A DNA stretch of 64,000 bases from Pseudomonadota bacterium (GTDB lineage: Bacteria > Pseudomonadota > Gammaproteobacteria > Ga0077536): positions 7,424-71,423 of the forward strand of contig JADJYF010000021.1 in assembly GCA_016719885.1 (NCBI GenBank), written 5' to 3'. How positions within the stretch are numbered: the first letter of the stretch is position 1; every line of letters begins with the position of its first letter. Below the pieces are notes generated by a model that was not told the DNA's origin, ran no database searches, and saw nothing but the letters and a program-made list of their open reading frames with translations. A program made the translations under genes and the position numbers. Shown in pieces: positions 1 to 8,022 of the stretch.

Positions 1-78
1 GCCACAAAACGTTACAAAACAGCGAGGGTGCTGAAAGTTGCTACCCCGCGGCGCGGGGATCGGCCGCTGGTCGGACAG

Positions 79-1206
79 CTAGGCGGGGGCCGCGGCCAGC
101 GCCCGTTCATCGGGCGTGGCGAAGCGCTCGTCCCATTCCGCGAGCTTCGGCGCCATCACCCGGTGCCACAGCGGTGGCACCAGCGTCAGGGCCAGCGCCG
201 CAAGGTAGCCGCAGGGCAACAGCGGGGTTTCGCGCGGTTGCGCCTGCAAGGACTCGAAATGCGTCAAGGGTTGCAGATGATGTTCCGAATGCATCGGCAG
301 GTGGATCAATACCACGTGACTGAAAGCGCGATCCGTATCCCAGGCATGGCGTAACGCATAGGGCGTTTCCGGACTTCGCACCAAGCCGTAGTGTTCGAGG
401 TAATTGAGCGCTTCCAGCAACAGCTTGTTGAACAGTGAAGCGAGCAGGAAGGCCGCGACGCCGACACCGCCGGCCGCCCAGCCATACAGAGCCAACACCA
501 GGCCGGATCGGACGAAGCCGCGTGTCACCTTGTTGGCCAGCAGCAGCCTGTGGAGCGCGGGCCGGTTACGCAGTCGCTCGCGCTCGATGTCCCAGGCCTG
601 CGCCACCTGGCCGAGTGACGAGCGCAGGTAGAAGCGATAGACGTTTTCGCCGCGCAACGCGGTGGCCGGGTCCCGCGCGGTACCCACGTCGCGGTGGTGA
701 CCGAATACGTGGGCCACTTCCAAGCTGGCGTTGCACGCCATGGCGAGCAGCCAGCGCGCACTGAACATCGCGGCGGCGTCGTTGGTGCGGTGCATGAGCT
801 CATGGGCGGTGAGGATGCCGCCGAGCGCCACCGCGAGGCCGAAGGACAGCACCGCGCCGAGATGGTCGACAGCGTCGTTCGCCGCCCGCTGCGCGAGGGC
901 GGGATAACCGGACAAGGACTCGACAGCCCGTCCCAGGCCGAACAGGTCATCGGGCGCCAGGTACCAGGCGAACACCACGCTCAAGGCCGCGAGCGACGGT
1001 ACGAAGCTGTGCAATACGCAGTCCAGCAACCACGGGTGACGCACCGCCCGCGCCGCGCTGGCGCGCGGACTCAAGGCATCGCTGCCGATCCACCCCAGCA
1101 CACCCGCCGCAATGCCGAGCCATGATGCCTGTTGCCCGAGCACCAGGCCCACCATGGCCAGCAGGATGAGAAGGTGAGTTCCGCAATAACGAATGTAGGT
1201 CCACAT
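79..1206 (-). CDS. AlkB-like membrane di-iron alkane/fatty-acid hydroxylase
   Basis: This 375-aa polytopic membrane protein belongs to the AlkB / fatty acid desaturase superfamily, which hydroxylates terminal carbons of alkanes or related lipids at a histidine-bound di-iron centre on the cytoplasmic side. All four AlkB signature boxes are visible: HELMHR (135-140), VAHVFGHHRDVGT (164-176), NYLEHYGL (268-275) and MHSEHH (305-310). Together they give nine histidines (135, 139, 166, 170, 171, 272, 306, 309, 310), the number expected for the AlkB metal site. Box 2 departs from the usual EHxxGHH because Ala replaces the Glu. Hydrophobic segments lie near residues 10-40, 65-85, 115-133, 150-165 and 235-265. 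No rubredoxin or AlkT gene is nearby, so substrate and electron donor are open. The family is certain; true alkane oxidation is an inference. Confidence 0.85.
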   Translation of the reverse strand: MWTYIRYCGTHLLILLAMVGLVLGQQASWLGIAAGVLGWIGSDALSPRASAARAVRHPWLLDCVLHSFVPSLAALSVVFAWYLAPDDLFGLGRAVESLSGYPALAQRAANDAVDHLGAVLSFGLAVALGGILTAHELMHRTNDAAAMFSARWLLAMACNASLEVAHVFGHHRDVGTARDPATALRGENVYRFYLRSSLGQVAQAWDIERERLRNRPALHRLLLANKVTRGFVRSGLVLALYGWAAGGVGVAAFLLASLFNKLLLEALNYLEHYGLVRSPETPYALRHAWDTDRAFSHVVLIHLPMHSEHHLQPLTHFESLQAQPRETPLLPCGYLAALALTLVPPLWHRVMAPKLAEWDERFATPDERALAAAPA

Positions 1207-1410
1207 CTCGCGGCAGCCCTCGGCCGGTCAGTTGCGTTGACAAGTGTTGCGCGTGCAGGGCGGCACGGGCCTGATTTCGGTCAAGCCGGGCGCACCGGGC
1301 CATCCTGCCACGCGCTGCCGCGCACACGGCAACCGTGAATGATACGCCGCCCGGCTGACAGGCCGATCGACACGCGGATAGACTGCGGAACGAGCAGCAG
1401 GAGGCATCCC

Positions 1411-1794
1411 ATGCAGTTCCCCGGCATCGAATTCATCCACGCCCTGCGTGATCGTCTTAACGATGACGCCGCTTTCGCCACCGCCAGCCGCTGGTCCGAC
1501 GTGAAAGTCCTGCTGGTGCTGGGCGAGGAGCGCTACTGGCTGAAACTCTACGGCGGCAAGATCATCGACGTGATGGTGTACTTCCCGTTCGCCAATCCGC
1601 TTGGCTGGGATTACATGATCAGCGCGCCGCTCGAAACCTGGGCGGCGCTGCGCGACGGCAGTCGCGCGCTCGGCCACCTGCTCGACACCGGCGCCATCAC
1701 CATCGACGGCAACCTGCTCGAAGCAAACCGGCTTTACGAATCGACCCATCTCATGTTGAGCGCGCTGCGCGATCTCGAGGGGAGCACGCCATGA
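1411..1794 (+). CDS. SCP2-like lipid-binding domain protein
   Basis: A 127-aa cytoplasmic protein resembling the SCP-2 sterol-transfer fold: one alpha/beta domain with a central KVLLVLGEERYWLKLYGG strand pair and a C-terminal helix. The ATG at 1411 is preceded by GCAGGAGG at a good distance; the reading frame is open further upstream but without a comparable ribosome site. Its stop overlaps the start of the following alpha/beta hydrolase by four bases (ATGA), so the two are translationally coupled. SCP2-type proteins often accompany sterol or acyl-CoA metabolism, and that context is the only functional hint. The fold assignment is by eye and moderate. Confidence 0.65.
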   Translation: MQFPGIEFIHALRDRLNDDAAFATASRWSDVKVLLVLGEERYWLKLYGGKIIDVMVYFPFANPLGWDYMISAPLETWAALRDGSRALGHLLDTGAITIDGNLLEANRLYESTHLMLSALRDLEGSTP

Positions 1795-2615
1795 GCGAGG
1801 AAATCACCGGACGCTACGTGAACGTGGACGGCGCGCGCGCCTATTACGACCTGTGCGGCAGCGGCATTCCGCTCATCTGCATCCACATGGGCTGGGCCTG
1901 TTCCCTGCAATGGCATTACTTCATGCCGCTGATGGCGGCGGCCGGCTTCAAGGTCATCGCGCCGGATCTGCCCGGCCATGCGAAGTCGATGCCGGTCAAC
2001 TGGCAGCCGTTCCGCAAGATGCGCGACTACGCCGAGTGGGTGTGGCATTTCATCGAAGCGGTGTGCCCGGGGGAGCGGCCGGTGGTATGCGGCAGCGGCA
2101 TCGGCGGCGACATGACGCTGCAGCTCGCCTGCCATCATCCGGACGGCATCCGCGCCGGCATGGCGTTCGAATCGGCGGCACGCACCGGCTCCATCTCATT
2201 CCTGTCCGGCTATGCGGACCCGCACACCTTCCCGGGCTTCCATGCGCTGACCGACAACGCCTCGACCTCGGCCATGTATTACCCCTGCGACCCGCGCAAG
2301 GTCATCGAATCGAAGTGGCAACATCGCGCCACCTACCAGCAGACCTGCGTGGCGGACATGGACGCCTGGAACGATCACGACGTGCGCGAACACCTGCACA
2401 AGATCGAGTGCCCGATCTTCGTCTACAAGGGCGAAGCCGATTACCACGTGCCCGAGCAGGCGGTGCTGGACACCATCGCCGCCATCCCCAGCGGCCTTGC
2501 CGAGGGCGGCATCGCGAAGAAGATGGGGCACCTCATCATGATGGAAGAGCCGGAGTTGCTGGCCGAGGCGTGTCTCGGGTTTTTGAGGCGGCGCGGGATT
2601 ATTGGATCCGGCTGA
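1791..2615 (+). CDS. Alpha/beta hydrolase-fold protein, nucleophile Ser missing
   Basis: A 274-aa alpha/beta hydrolase-fold protein coupled to the SCP2-like gene by an ATGA overlap. The oxyanion-region strand (PLICIHMGWA), a cap region, the acid motif GEADYHVPEQ and the late MGHLIMMEEPE histidine are all recognisable. At the nucleophile elbow the sequence reads CGSGIGG (100-106), so the position normally held by Ser/Asp/Cys (GxSxG) is Gly103. The only nearby Ser (102) is one place early. The protein could be a catalytically altered or non-enzymatic member, perhaps a binding partner for the SCP2-like ligand, or Ser102 could serve after a shift in register. The frame is intact with normal codon use, so decay is unlikely. 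Confidence 0.75.
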   Translation: MSEEITGRYVNVDGARAYYDLCGSGIPLICIHMGWACSLQWHYFMPLMAAAGFKVIAPDLPGHAKSMPVNWQPFRKMRDYAEWVWHFIEAVCPGERPVVCGSGIGGDMTLQLACHHPDGIRAGMAFESAARTGSISFLSGYADPHTFPGFHALTDNASTSAMYYPCDPRKVIESKWQHRATYQQTCVADMDAWNDHDVREHLHKIECPIFVYKGEADYHVPEQAVLDTIAAIPSGLAEGGIAKKMGHLIMMEEPELLAEACLGFLRRRGIIGSG

Positions 2616-2625
2616 ACACTTGAAT

Positions 2626-2687
2626 GTCAGACTGAAGTCCGACCCACAATGGTCGCAGCGCTCTGTGTGGGTCGACTTCAGTCTGAC
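2626..2687. terminator. Long stem-loop between convergent genes
   Basis: A near-perfect inverted repeat: a 23-base arm at 2626-2648 pairs with a 22-base arm at 2666-2687, with one bulged C and a 17-base loop. It sits just after the stop of the alpha/beta hydrolase and before the end of the convergent rhodanese gene, so it could end transcription from both sides. It has no strong T-run, and the long arms would also fit a small mobile palindromic element. A REP-like element follows directly. Confidence 0.55.
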
Positions 2688-2690
2688 GAT

Positions 2691-2719
2691 TGAATGTGCG
2701 AATGAATTCGCACCTGCAA
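2691..2719 (-). repeat. REP-like palindromic element, copy 1
   Basis: Matches the family core TGCGAATTCATTCGCA (read on the minus strand) with the flanking GCAGGT on one side and ATTCA on the other. The core is an 8-bp stem with almost no loop. It lies between convergent genes. Confidence 0.7.
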
Positions 2720-2721
2720 GG

Positions 2722-3105
2722 TCATCTCACGACTTCGAACCCGGCCTCCTTCCACGCCGCGATGCCGCCCGCCATGGAGCGCACGTCGGTAAAGCCCATC
2801 TGCTGCAGGACGTCCACCGCCATCGCGCTGCGCGCGCCGCTGGCGCAATGGACAATGATGGCTTGGTGGCGGTCGGCGAGCTTCGGCTCGCGGTTGGGGT
2901 AGTCGAGGTCGGCCTTGGCTTCGACCATGCCGCGCGGCACGAGGATGGCCTCAGGCAGATGGCCTTCGGCCCATTCGGCCGGCTCGCGTACATCGACTAT
3001 CAACAGCGACGGATTGGCGGCGAGGGCCTGGGCGGCGTCGGCGGCGCTGATTTCACGGATGCGGCTTTTCGCATCGGCGACGAAGTCCTTGAGGGATTTG
3101 CTCAT
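2722..3105 (-). CDS. Single-domain rhodanese-like sulfurtransferase
   Basis: A 127-aa cytoplasmic rhodanese-like protein. The CDC25/rhodanese fold is shown by LLIVDVREPAEWAEGHLP (about 48-65), the active-site loop HCASGARS (Cys about 98, binding a persulfide) and the closing VRSMAGGIAAWKEAGF motif. The six-residue loop ending in Arg is typical of sulfur-transferring rather than phosphatase members. The ATG at 3105 follows CCAGGAGCCGCC, a clear ribosome site; the longer frame upstream lacks one. It ends against a REP element and stands alone, so its acceptor is unknown. Confidence 0.88.
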   Translation of the reverse strand: MSKSLKDFVADAKSRIREISAADAAQALAANPSLLIVDVREPAEWAEGHLPEAILVPRGMVEAKADLDYPNREPKLADRHQAIIVHCASGARSAMAVDVLQQMGFTDVRSMAGGIAAWKEAGFEVVR

Positions 3106-3194
3106 GGCGGCTCCTGGGATGGGGTGGTCGGTGAGTGCAAGCATACTGCGCCGGGCCGTCGTCGACCCGGCGTCGGATCAGGGAAGTGCATGGA

Positions 3195-3845
3195 TCACTC
3201 GCGGTGGTCCGCCGCGCCCCATTGATTCCAGTAGGTCACGCTGCGCGCCGGGCTGCGCTGCGCACGGCGCAAGGTCGCGTCCTTCATGTGGCCGACCGGC
3301 AGCACCACCGCGGCAGTGGCGTCGTCGGGCATGCCGATGATATCGGCGGACTCACGCTCGTAGCGACTGTGCAGGGTGGTCCAGGTGGTGCCGAGGCGCC
3401 GCGCGCGCAGCGCCAGCATCAAGGACCACGCCGCCGGGATCACCGAACTGTAGAACGCCACCTGGCCGGCGGTATCGGCCGGCGGCCGGCCTTCGCGACA
3501 CACCACGATGATGGCCGGAAAATCCTGCATGCGCTCGGCGAGGTAGCGGTAGTTGGGCGGCAAGGGCTCGGGGGTCGTACCCTGCGCGTGGTGCTCGGCC
3601 GCCTGCGCGGCCAGGAAGGTGTCGAAGGACTTGCGGTAGAGCGCCGCCATGGCGTCCTTGCGCGGCTGCTCGGTCAATACCACGAAGCGCCAGGTCTCGC
3701 CGCCGACGCTGCTCGGCGCCTGCACGGCCAGGTCGATACAGTCATAGAGCATCGCCGCTTCCACCGCGCGCGTGAAATCGATGCGCCGCCGCACCGAGCG
3801 GGTGGTGGCGAGCATTTCGTCGAAAAAGGAAACCGGGTCGGTCAT
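3195..3845 (-). CDS. Nitroreductase-family flavoprotein
   Basis: A 216-aa FMN-dependent oxidoreductase of the nitroreductase fold. The N-terminal TTRSVRRRI motif binds the FMN phosphate, and QAPSSVGGETWRFVVLT is the usual second flavin-contact segment. A central helix pair (PAAWSLMLALRARRLGTTWTT) and the C-terminal VVLPVGHMKDA strand complete the fold. Members reduce nitro, quinone or enone substrates, or remove halogens; nothing here fixes the substrate. It is separate from the second nitroreductase of the window at 48843. Confidence 0.85.
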   Translation of the reverse strand: MTDPVSFFDEMLATTRSVRRRIDFTRAVEAAMLYDCIDLAVQAPSSVGGETWRFVVLTEQPRKDAMAALYRKSFDTFLAAQAAEHHAQGTTPEPLPPNYRYLAERMQDFPAIIVVCREGRPPADTAGQVAFYSSVIPAAWSLMLALRARRLGTTWTTLHSRYERESADIIGMPDDATAAVVLPVGHMKDATLRRAQRSPARSVTYWNQWGAADHRE

Positions 3846-3911
3846 CGGGCGCTACCGTTCTTGCGTGCCTGGCACGCATACTCGCGCAACGCCACCGTCG
3901 AGGCCACGCCC

Positions 3912-4265
3912 ATGTTGAGCCAAGAGCACGCCGAGCATTTCGCCGAGGAATGGATTGCGGCCTGGAACAGTCATGACCTCCAGCGCATCTTGAGCCATTA
4001 CCGCGACGACTTCGTGATGTCCTCACCGCGCATCGCCGCCATCGCCGGCGAAGCCTCAGGGATCCTCCAGGGCAAGGACGCGGTCGGCGCCTACTGGGCC
4101 AAGGCGCTGGCCTTGATGCCCGATCTCCATTTCACCTTGCTGGCCATCTTCGTCGGCGCGGACAGCGTCGCGCTCCACTACGAGGGAGTGCGCGGGCCGG
4201 CTCTCGAAGTGTTCTTCTTCGATGACGCGGGCCTCGTCAGCCGCGCGGCGGCGCATTACTTGTAA
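3912..4265 (+). CDS. SnoaL/NTF2-like small protein
   Basis: A 117-aa protein with the cone-shaped NTF2/SnoaL fold: an N-terminal helix pair (EEWIAAWNSHDLQRILSHY), then RDDFVMSSPR and strands ending in VSRAAAHYL. The WNSHDL...Y.DDF pattern is characteristic of SnoaL-like polyketide cyclase relatives and DUF4440-type proteins. The ATG at 3912 lies between divergent neighbours and has no strong Shine-Dalgarno sequence, so the start is tentative. Function and ligand are unknown. Confidence 0.7.
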   Translation: MLSQEHAEHFAEEWIAAWNSHDLQRILSHYRDDFVMSSPRIAAIAGEASGILQGKDAVGAYWAKALALMPDLHFTLLAIFVGADSVALHYEGVRGPALEVFFFDDAGLVSRAAAHYL

Positions 4266-4281
4266 GCGGCGCCGCGTTTGA

Positions 4282-5031
4282 TCACGAGCGCGCGATGAAG
4301 TCCGCCGCCACGCGGTTGAACTCCTCGGCCTGGGACAGATGCACGTTGTGCGCGCCGGCGGCGATCTCGTGCAAGCGCGCGTCGCCCAAGCCCTGCACCA
4401 GTGCGCGCGGATGCTCGGGACCGATGAGCGGGTCCTTGCCGCCATGCATGACCAGCACCGGGCAGCGCACTTCGTCGAGCCGCGCGAGCCGCGCGCTGCC
4501 CTGCGCGGCCAGGCGCTGCATGGTGTCCAGCCAGTCGCACCACACGCGTTGCCAGTAGCCATCGCCGAAGGTTTCATTGAGCGCGGCCTGGGCGCGTGGT
4601 GACCAGCTCGCGGTATCGCGTCTAGCCTCGAAGCGCTCGATGTCTTGCGCGCCGAGACTCGCGATGCCGCCCCACACCACCAGCGCCTTGACGCGGGCGG
4701 GCGCCAGCGTTGCCAGCCACAGCGCCACCGCCGCCCCTTCGCTCCAGCCGAACACCACGATGTCGTCGAGATCCAGCGCCTTAACCAGCGCGGCCATGTC
4801 GCGCGCTTCGCGCTCGTAGAAATTGTCCGGAAAGTCACGGTCCGGCGGACGCGTCTCGCCATAGCCGCGCCGGTCGGGCGCGATCACGCGGTGGCGGCCT
4901 TTGAAAGCATCGATCTGCGCCGAGAAATCGCCGCGCGCGGTGCTGAGCGTGCCGCCCAGCAGCAGCAGCACCGGGCCCTGGCCTTCGTCGAGGTAATGGA
5001 AGTTGACGTGGTTGACGGTGATGCGCGGCAT
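4282..5031 (-). CDS. Alpha/beta hydrolase (BPHL/valacyclovirase-like)
   Basis: A 249-aa soluble alpha/beta hydrolase with a full triad: GWSEGA (Ser about 96), the acid in HGGKDPLIG and the base in GAHNVHLS. The oxyanion strand is LLLLGGTLSTARGD and the PDRRGYGETRPP loop follows strand 4. The overall pattern resembles human BPHL/valacyclovir hydrolase, which cleaves amino-acid esters, but the substrate cannot be assigned. It is convergent with the NTF2-like gene (16-base gap) and divergent from the secreted hydrolase at 5193. Confidence 0.8.
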   Translation of the reverse strand: MPRITVNHVNFHYLDEGQGPVLLLLGGTLSTARGDFSAQIDAFKGRHRVIAPDRRGYGETRPPDRDFPDNFYEREARDMAALVKALDLDDIVVFGWSEGAAVALWLATLAPARVKALVVWGGIASLGAQDIERFEARRDTASWSPRAQAALNETFGDGYWQRVWCDWLDTMQRLAAQGSARLARLDEVRCPVLVMHGGKDPLIGPEHPRALVQGLGDARLHEIAAGAHNVHLSQAEEFNRVAADFIARS

Positions 5032-5192
5032 GGTCTCGGCATGGTGGTCGGCAAGCAGGGATTATCCCGTGTTTGCCGCTGTGCGGGGCGACACACCCGC
5101 AACGAAGTTTTTCAGCGCGGCGCTTGCCGCGCCGGCCCGGCGGGAGGATGCTTGCCGCGATCGCGGCACGCGCGGCTTCAAGGACAAAGCTC

Positions 5193-6092
5193 ATGCATCG
5201 ACAATTCCCCTTCATCCTGGCGGCGCGCAGCCTCGTGCTCGTGCTGGGGCTCGCCTTCGCGGCTTCGGCCTTGTCCGCCACCACCGCGTTCAGCGACACC
5301 TATAAAGGCTCGGGCAGCGGCGCCGCCTGTGACACCACCTACGCCATCACCGGCGTCACGCCGAGCGACAAGCTCAAGCACCCGGTGTTCATCTACTTGA
5401 ACGGCACCAACGAATCCCATGACAACGCCCAGGCCAAGGCCGCCATCGCCTACATGGGCGCGCGCGGCTTCGTGGCGGCCTCGGTGCAGTACCGCAGCGA
5501 GACCTTCGGCACCTGCGCGCAAATCGCCCAGAAAGCCGCCTGCGTGTTCAAACCCGCGAGTGCTGCCAGCGCCATCCGCAAGCTGTGCGCGCGCGGCGAC
5601 TGCAGCAAGGGCATCGTGGTCAGCGGCTTCAGCCAGGGCTCGATCGCCGCCATCCTCGCCAAGAACACCGACACGCGCGTGAAAGCGGTGTACGGCATGG
5701 GCGCATTCACGAACTACAGCCCGCAGTACGACATGACCAGTTGCATGAACAACGGCAAGCACAAGCTGTCGGCCAAGGCGCTGCGCATCGTCAACGGCGA
5801 AAAGGACATCTTCGGCAACGGCAATGCCAGCGGCGTACGCAAAGCCTCACAAACCATCACCGGCAAGGTGTGCGGCGCCAAGGACTACGTGTGCCTGAAC
5901 AGCAACGGCAGCGGCTGGATCATGGTCAAGAACTCCCAGGTCAAGGACAAGTCCGCCGACCACTGTTACCAACGCTTCCCCAGCGATTGCAACGGCAGCC
6001 AGAACAAGCTCGACGCCAACTGGAAGTCGAGTTCGGCGAACTGGGCACTGCCGGCCAATCTCACCTGGCTGAAGACGTTCACGAAGCCGTGA
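5193..6092 (+). CDS. Secreted alpha/beta hydrolase-fold protein
   Basis: A 299-aa exported protein. The N-terminus from the ATG at 5193 is a signal peptide (basic MHRQ start, hydrophobic SLVLVLGLAFAASALSA core), and an AAGGA sequence lies upstream. The mature part has the hydrolase pattern HPVFIYLNGTNES, then ASVQYRSETFG, then the nucleophile elbow GFSQGS. Ten or so cysteines suggest disulfides outside the cytoplasm. The sequence resembles polyester/PHB-depolymerase-like or DUF-type secreted hydrolases, but I cannot name a family. REP elements follow the gene. Confidence 0.7.
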   Translation: MHRQFPFILAARSLVLVLGLAFAASALSATTAFSDTYKGSGSGAACDTTYAITGVTPSDKLKHPVFIYLNGTNESHDNAQAKAAIAYMGARGFVAASVQYRSETFGTCAQIAQKAACVFKPASAASAIRKLCARGDCSKGIVVSGFSQGSIAAILAKNTDTRVKAVYGMGAFTNYSPQYDMTSCMNNGKHKLSAKALRIVNGEKDIFGNGNASGVRKASQTITGKVCGAKDYVCLNSNGSGWIMVKNSQVKDKSADHCYQRFPSDCNGSQNKLDANWKSSSANWALPANLTWLKTFTKP

Positions 6093-6103
6093 GGCGAGCG
6101 TGA

Positions 6104-6237
6104 TGAATGTGCGAATGAATTCGCACCTACAGGGCGTCAGCCATTACGGCGACGCCACGCATGGCGTCTCCCTGTAGGTGCGAACTTGTTCGCACACCGA
6201 AACTGAAACACGGGCGCGAATGGGTTCGCACCTGCGG
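6104..6237. repeat. Cluster of three REP-like elements (copies 2-4)
   Basis: Copy 2 (6104-6132, minus orientation) and copy 3 (6173-6197, plus orientation) face each other across about 40 bases that contain GGCGTC/GACGCC inverted motifs, a BIME-like arrangement. Copy 4 (6213-6237) is more diverged (GCGAATGGGTTCGCACC). The cluster lies between the convergent genes at 5193 and 6262. Confidence 0.7.
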
Positions 6238-6261
6238 AACGGTCGCCCACGGCGATAACCA

Positions 6262-7392
6262 TCAACTCCCCTGCCACCCCTCCGTCACCCCCGAAAGCCC
6301 ACTCGGCTTGTGCGGCCCGAAGAAGCACTGCTCGAGTATCGCCGAGCCCTCGACCCCATCGTCGCGCACCACCTTGCACACGTGGTGCATGTGCCCGTTG
6401 CGCGGGAACAGCGGTGACTGCTCGTGGCCGGGCCAGGCGTTCTCGTCGACCATGGCTTCGCCGCGCCAGGCGCCGTGTTCCCAGGCCTTGTTGGTGTAGC
6501 CCAGGCCCATCAGCGAGAACAGCACGCTCGGGTTGGGGATGAATTCCAGCGTCATGCGCGGGCCGCGCTTGTCGTTGAGTTGCACGGCCAGGTGCTCGAG
6601 GCGTCGTGTGCCACGGCGATAGCGCGGCGTGAAGGCGACGGGGATCAAGTATTCGCCGCCGGTGTCGCGCATGTAGAGCGGGCCCGTGCCGGCCGCTTCC
6701 ACGCGCGGGACCAGCGCCAGGAAGCGATCCTGGATCTCGCCCTCGGCGCTGTCGTTCAAATGCCAGTGCATGCATTCGTCGCCGAAGAAGATCGGGCCCC
6801 AGTACCAGTGGATCTGCGGCGCCCAGCGCGTGCTGCCGCCACCGCCCAGCGGACGCACGCCCCACGAATGGTCGCGCACGCCCAGCACTTCCTTGCCATC
6901 GAGGTCGATGCGGCGGCCCTTCACTTCGATGAAGCCCGACCAGCGGCCGAGCTGCGAATAGCGCGTCAGATCGACCGAGGTGCGCGGGCCATCGGTCATG
7001 GTCTGGCGGCCTTCGTCGATGGCGCCGGTGATGGCCTGGAACGTGAGCTCGGCGATGAAGCCGCGTTCGCGATCGTTCACCAGCAGACGCAGACTGCGCA
7101 TGGGCTGCAAAATCTCGACCTTGATCGGGCCGACCGCCGAATCGCCGCGTTCCACCGGCGCGCGGCCGCTGGTGAACAATGAATACTGCGTGCCTTCGAA
7201 GCTGACACTGAAGGCGGCGTCCATCACGTCGCGGTTGGGATAGAGGCCGAAGGCGCCGCCGAAGATCAGGGAGCCATCGGCGATGAAGCCTTCCAGGAAA
7301 TAACGATCGTAGGCGTTCGAATCGGTGGTGCCGACGTGGGCGAGCGCCAGCGGCGTTTGATGGATGAGGTAGTCGTCGAAGGCGGTGATCAT
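6262..7392 (-). CDS. CrtC/AttH-like conserved protein
   Basis: A 376-aa soluble protein with two lipocalin-like beta halves and the motif VLGVRDHSWGVRP (about residues 180-192). That motif is typical of the hydroxyneurosporene synthase (CrtC)/AttH-like superfamily and its uncharacterised relatives. Further conserved features are QIHWYWGPIFFGDECMHWH and a C-terminal WPGHEQ segment. No carotenoid gene is near, so a hydratase role is not supported. The ATG at 7392 follows GGAATC; an in-frame TTG fifteen bases upstream is an alternative start. A REP element and a thioesterase gene lie upstream on the same strand. Confidence 0.6.
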   Translation of the reverse strand: MITAFDDYLIHQTPLALAHVGTTDSNAYDRYFLEGFIADGSLIFGGAFGLYPNRDVMDAAFSVSFEGTQYSLFTSGRAPVERGDSAVGPIKVEILQPMRSLRLLVNDRERGFIAELTFQAITGAIDEGRQTMTDGPRTSVDLTRYSQLGRWSGFIEVKGRRIDLDGKEVLGVRDHSWGVRPLGGGGSTRWAPQIHWYWGPIFFGDECMHWHLNDSAEGEIQDRFLALVPRVEAAGTGPLYMRDTGGEYLIPVAFTPRYRRGTRRLEHLAVQLNDKRGPRMTLEFIPNPSVLFSLMGLGYTNKAWEHGAWRGEAMVDENAWPGHEQSPLFPRNGHMHHVCKVVRDDGVEGSAILEQCFFGPHKPSGLSGVTEGWQGS

Positions 7393-7415
7393 GTTTCGAG
7401 ATTCCAATGATTCTG

Positions 7416-7443
7416 ATGTAGGTGCGAGTTCATTCGCACGTTC
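7416..7443 (+). repeat. REP-like element, copy 5
   Basis: GTAGGTGCGAGTTCATTCGC followed by ACGTTCG, matching the family core with one change (GAG for GAA). It separates the thioesterase stop (7445) from the downstream CrtC-like gene. Confidence 0.65.
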
Positions 7444-7444
7444 G

Positions 7445-7858
7445 TCAACTCGGCACGTCCCACGCCTCGGCGGGCCCCAGCAGTGCCTTGATGTGTTCGG
7501 GCGTGACGAATTTCTCGGTGGTGCCGGCTTTCACGCTCACGCACACGCTGCGCGCCTTGAACACCGCGCGCTCTTCCACCGTGCCGACATAGCCAATCTC
7601 GAACGAGGTGCTGCCATAGCGCACGATGGCGACTTCGATGTGCAAGGTTTCGCCATGATGGGCCGGCGCCTGCCATTCGATGACCGAGCGCACCACCATC
7701 CAGTCCCAGCCGAGGTCGAGAAAATTGCCGCTGGGCGCGAGGCTGCTGACCCAGTTCTCGGCGGCGTCGTCCATGTAGACCATGTAGTTCGGATTGAACA
7801 CCACGCCTTGCTGATCGCATTCGCCGTAGCGCACGCGGATGCGGTGGGTATAGGGCAC
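7445..7858 (-). CDS. 4HBT-type acyl-CoA thioesterase
   Basis: A 137-aa hotdog-fold thioesterase of the YbgC/FadM/4-hydroxybenzoyl-CoA type. The signature is RYGECDQQGVVFNPNYMVYM near the N-terminus. It contains the Asp and the GVV(F)xxxY pattern of the active site. The central APAHHGETLHIEVAIVRYG strand pair also fits. The GTG at 7858 is preceded by a GAGGA sequence eight bases away, a better start than any upstream codon. Substrate acyl-CoA is unknown. Confidence 0.85.
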   Translation of the reverse strand: MPYTHRIRVRYGECDQQGVVFNPNYMVYMDDAAENWVSSLAPSGNFLDLGWDWMVVRSVIEWQAPAHHGETLHIEVAIVRYGSTSFEIGYVGTVEERAVFKARSVCVSVKAGTTEKFVTPEHIKALLGPAEAWDVPS

Positions 7859-8022
7859 GGATGAGTCCTCGCCTGGTGGCCTGCTTGATGTTGGAGGGAC
7901 ATTAACGATTGGACCCGGGCTTTGACAATTGCCCGACCGTGGGGGCGTGGCTTGCAAGCATCGGGCGCAGAAGTCACGATGGGATACGGGGCGCTGGGCC
8001 CATCGTGCGCGAGGAAACGAAC

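Noticed and set aside
5148..5192. Upstream ATG for the secreted hydrolase
   Set aside because: Would put fifteen Arg/Ala-rich residues before a good signal peptide; ATG 5193 has the better ribosome site.
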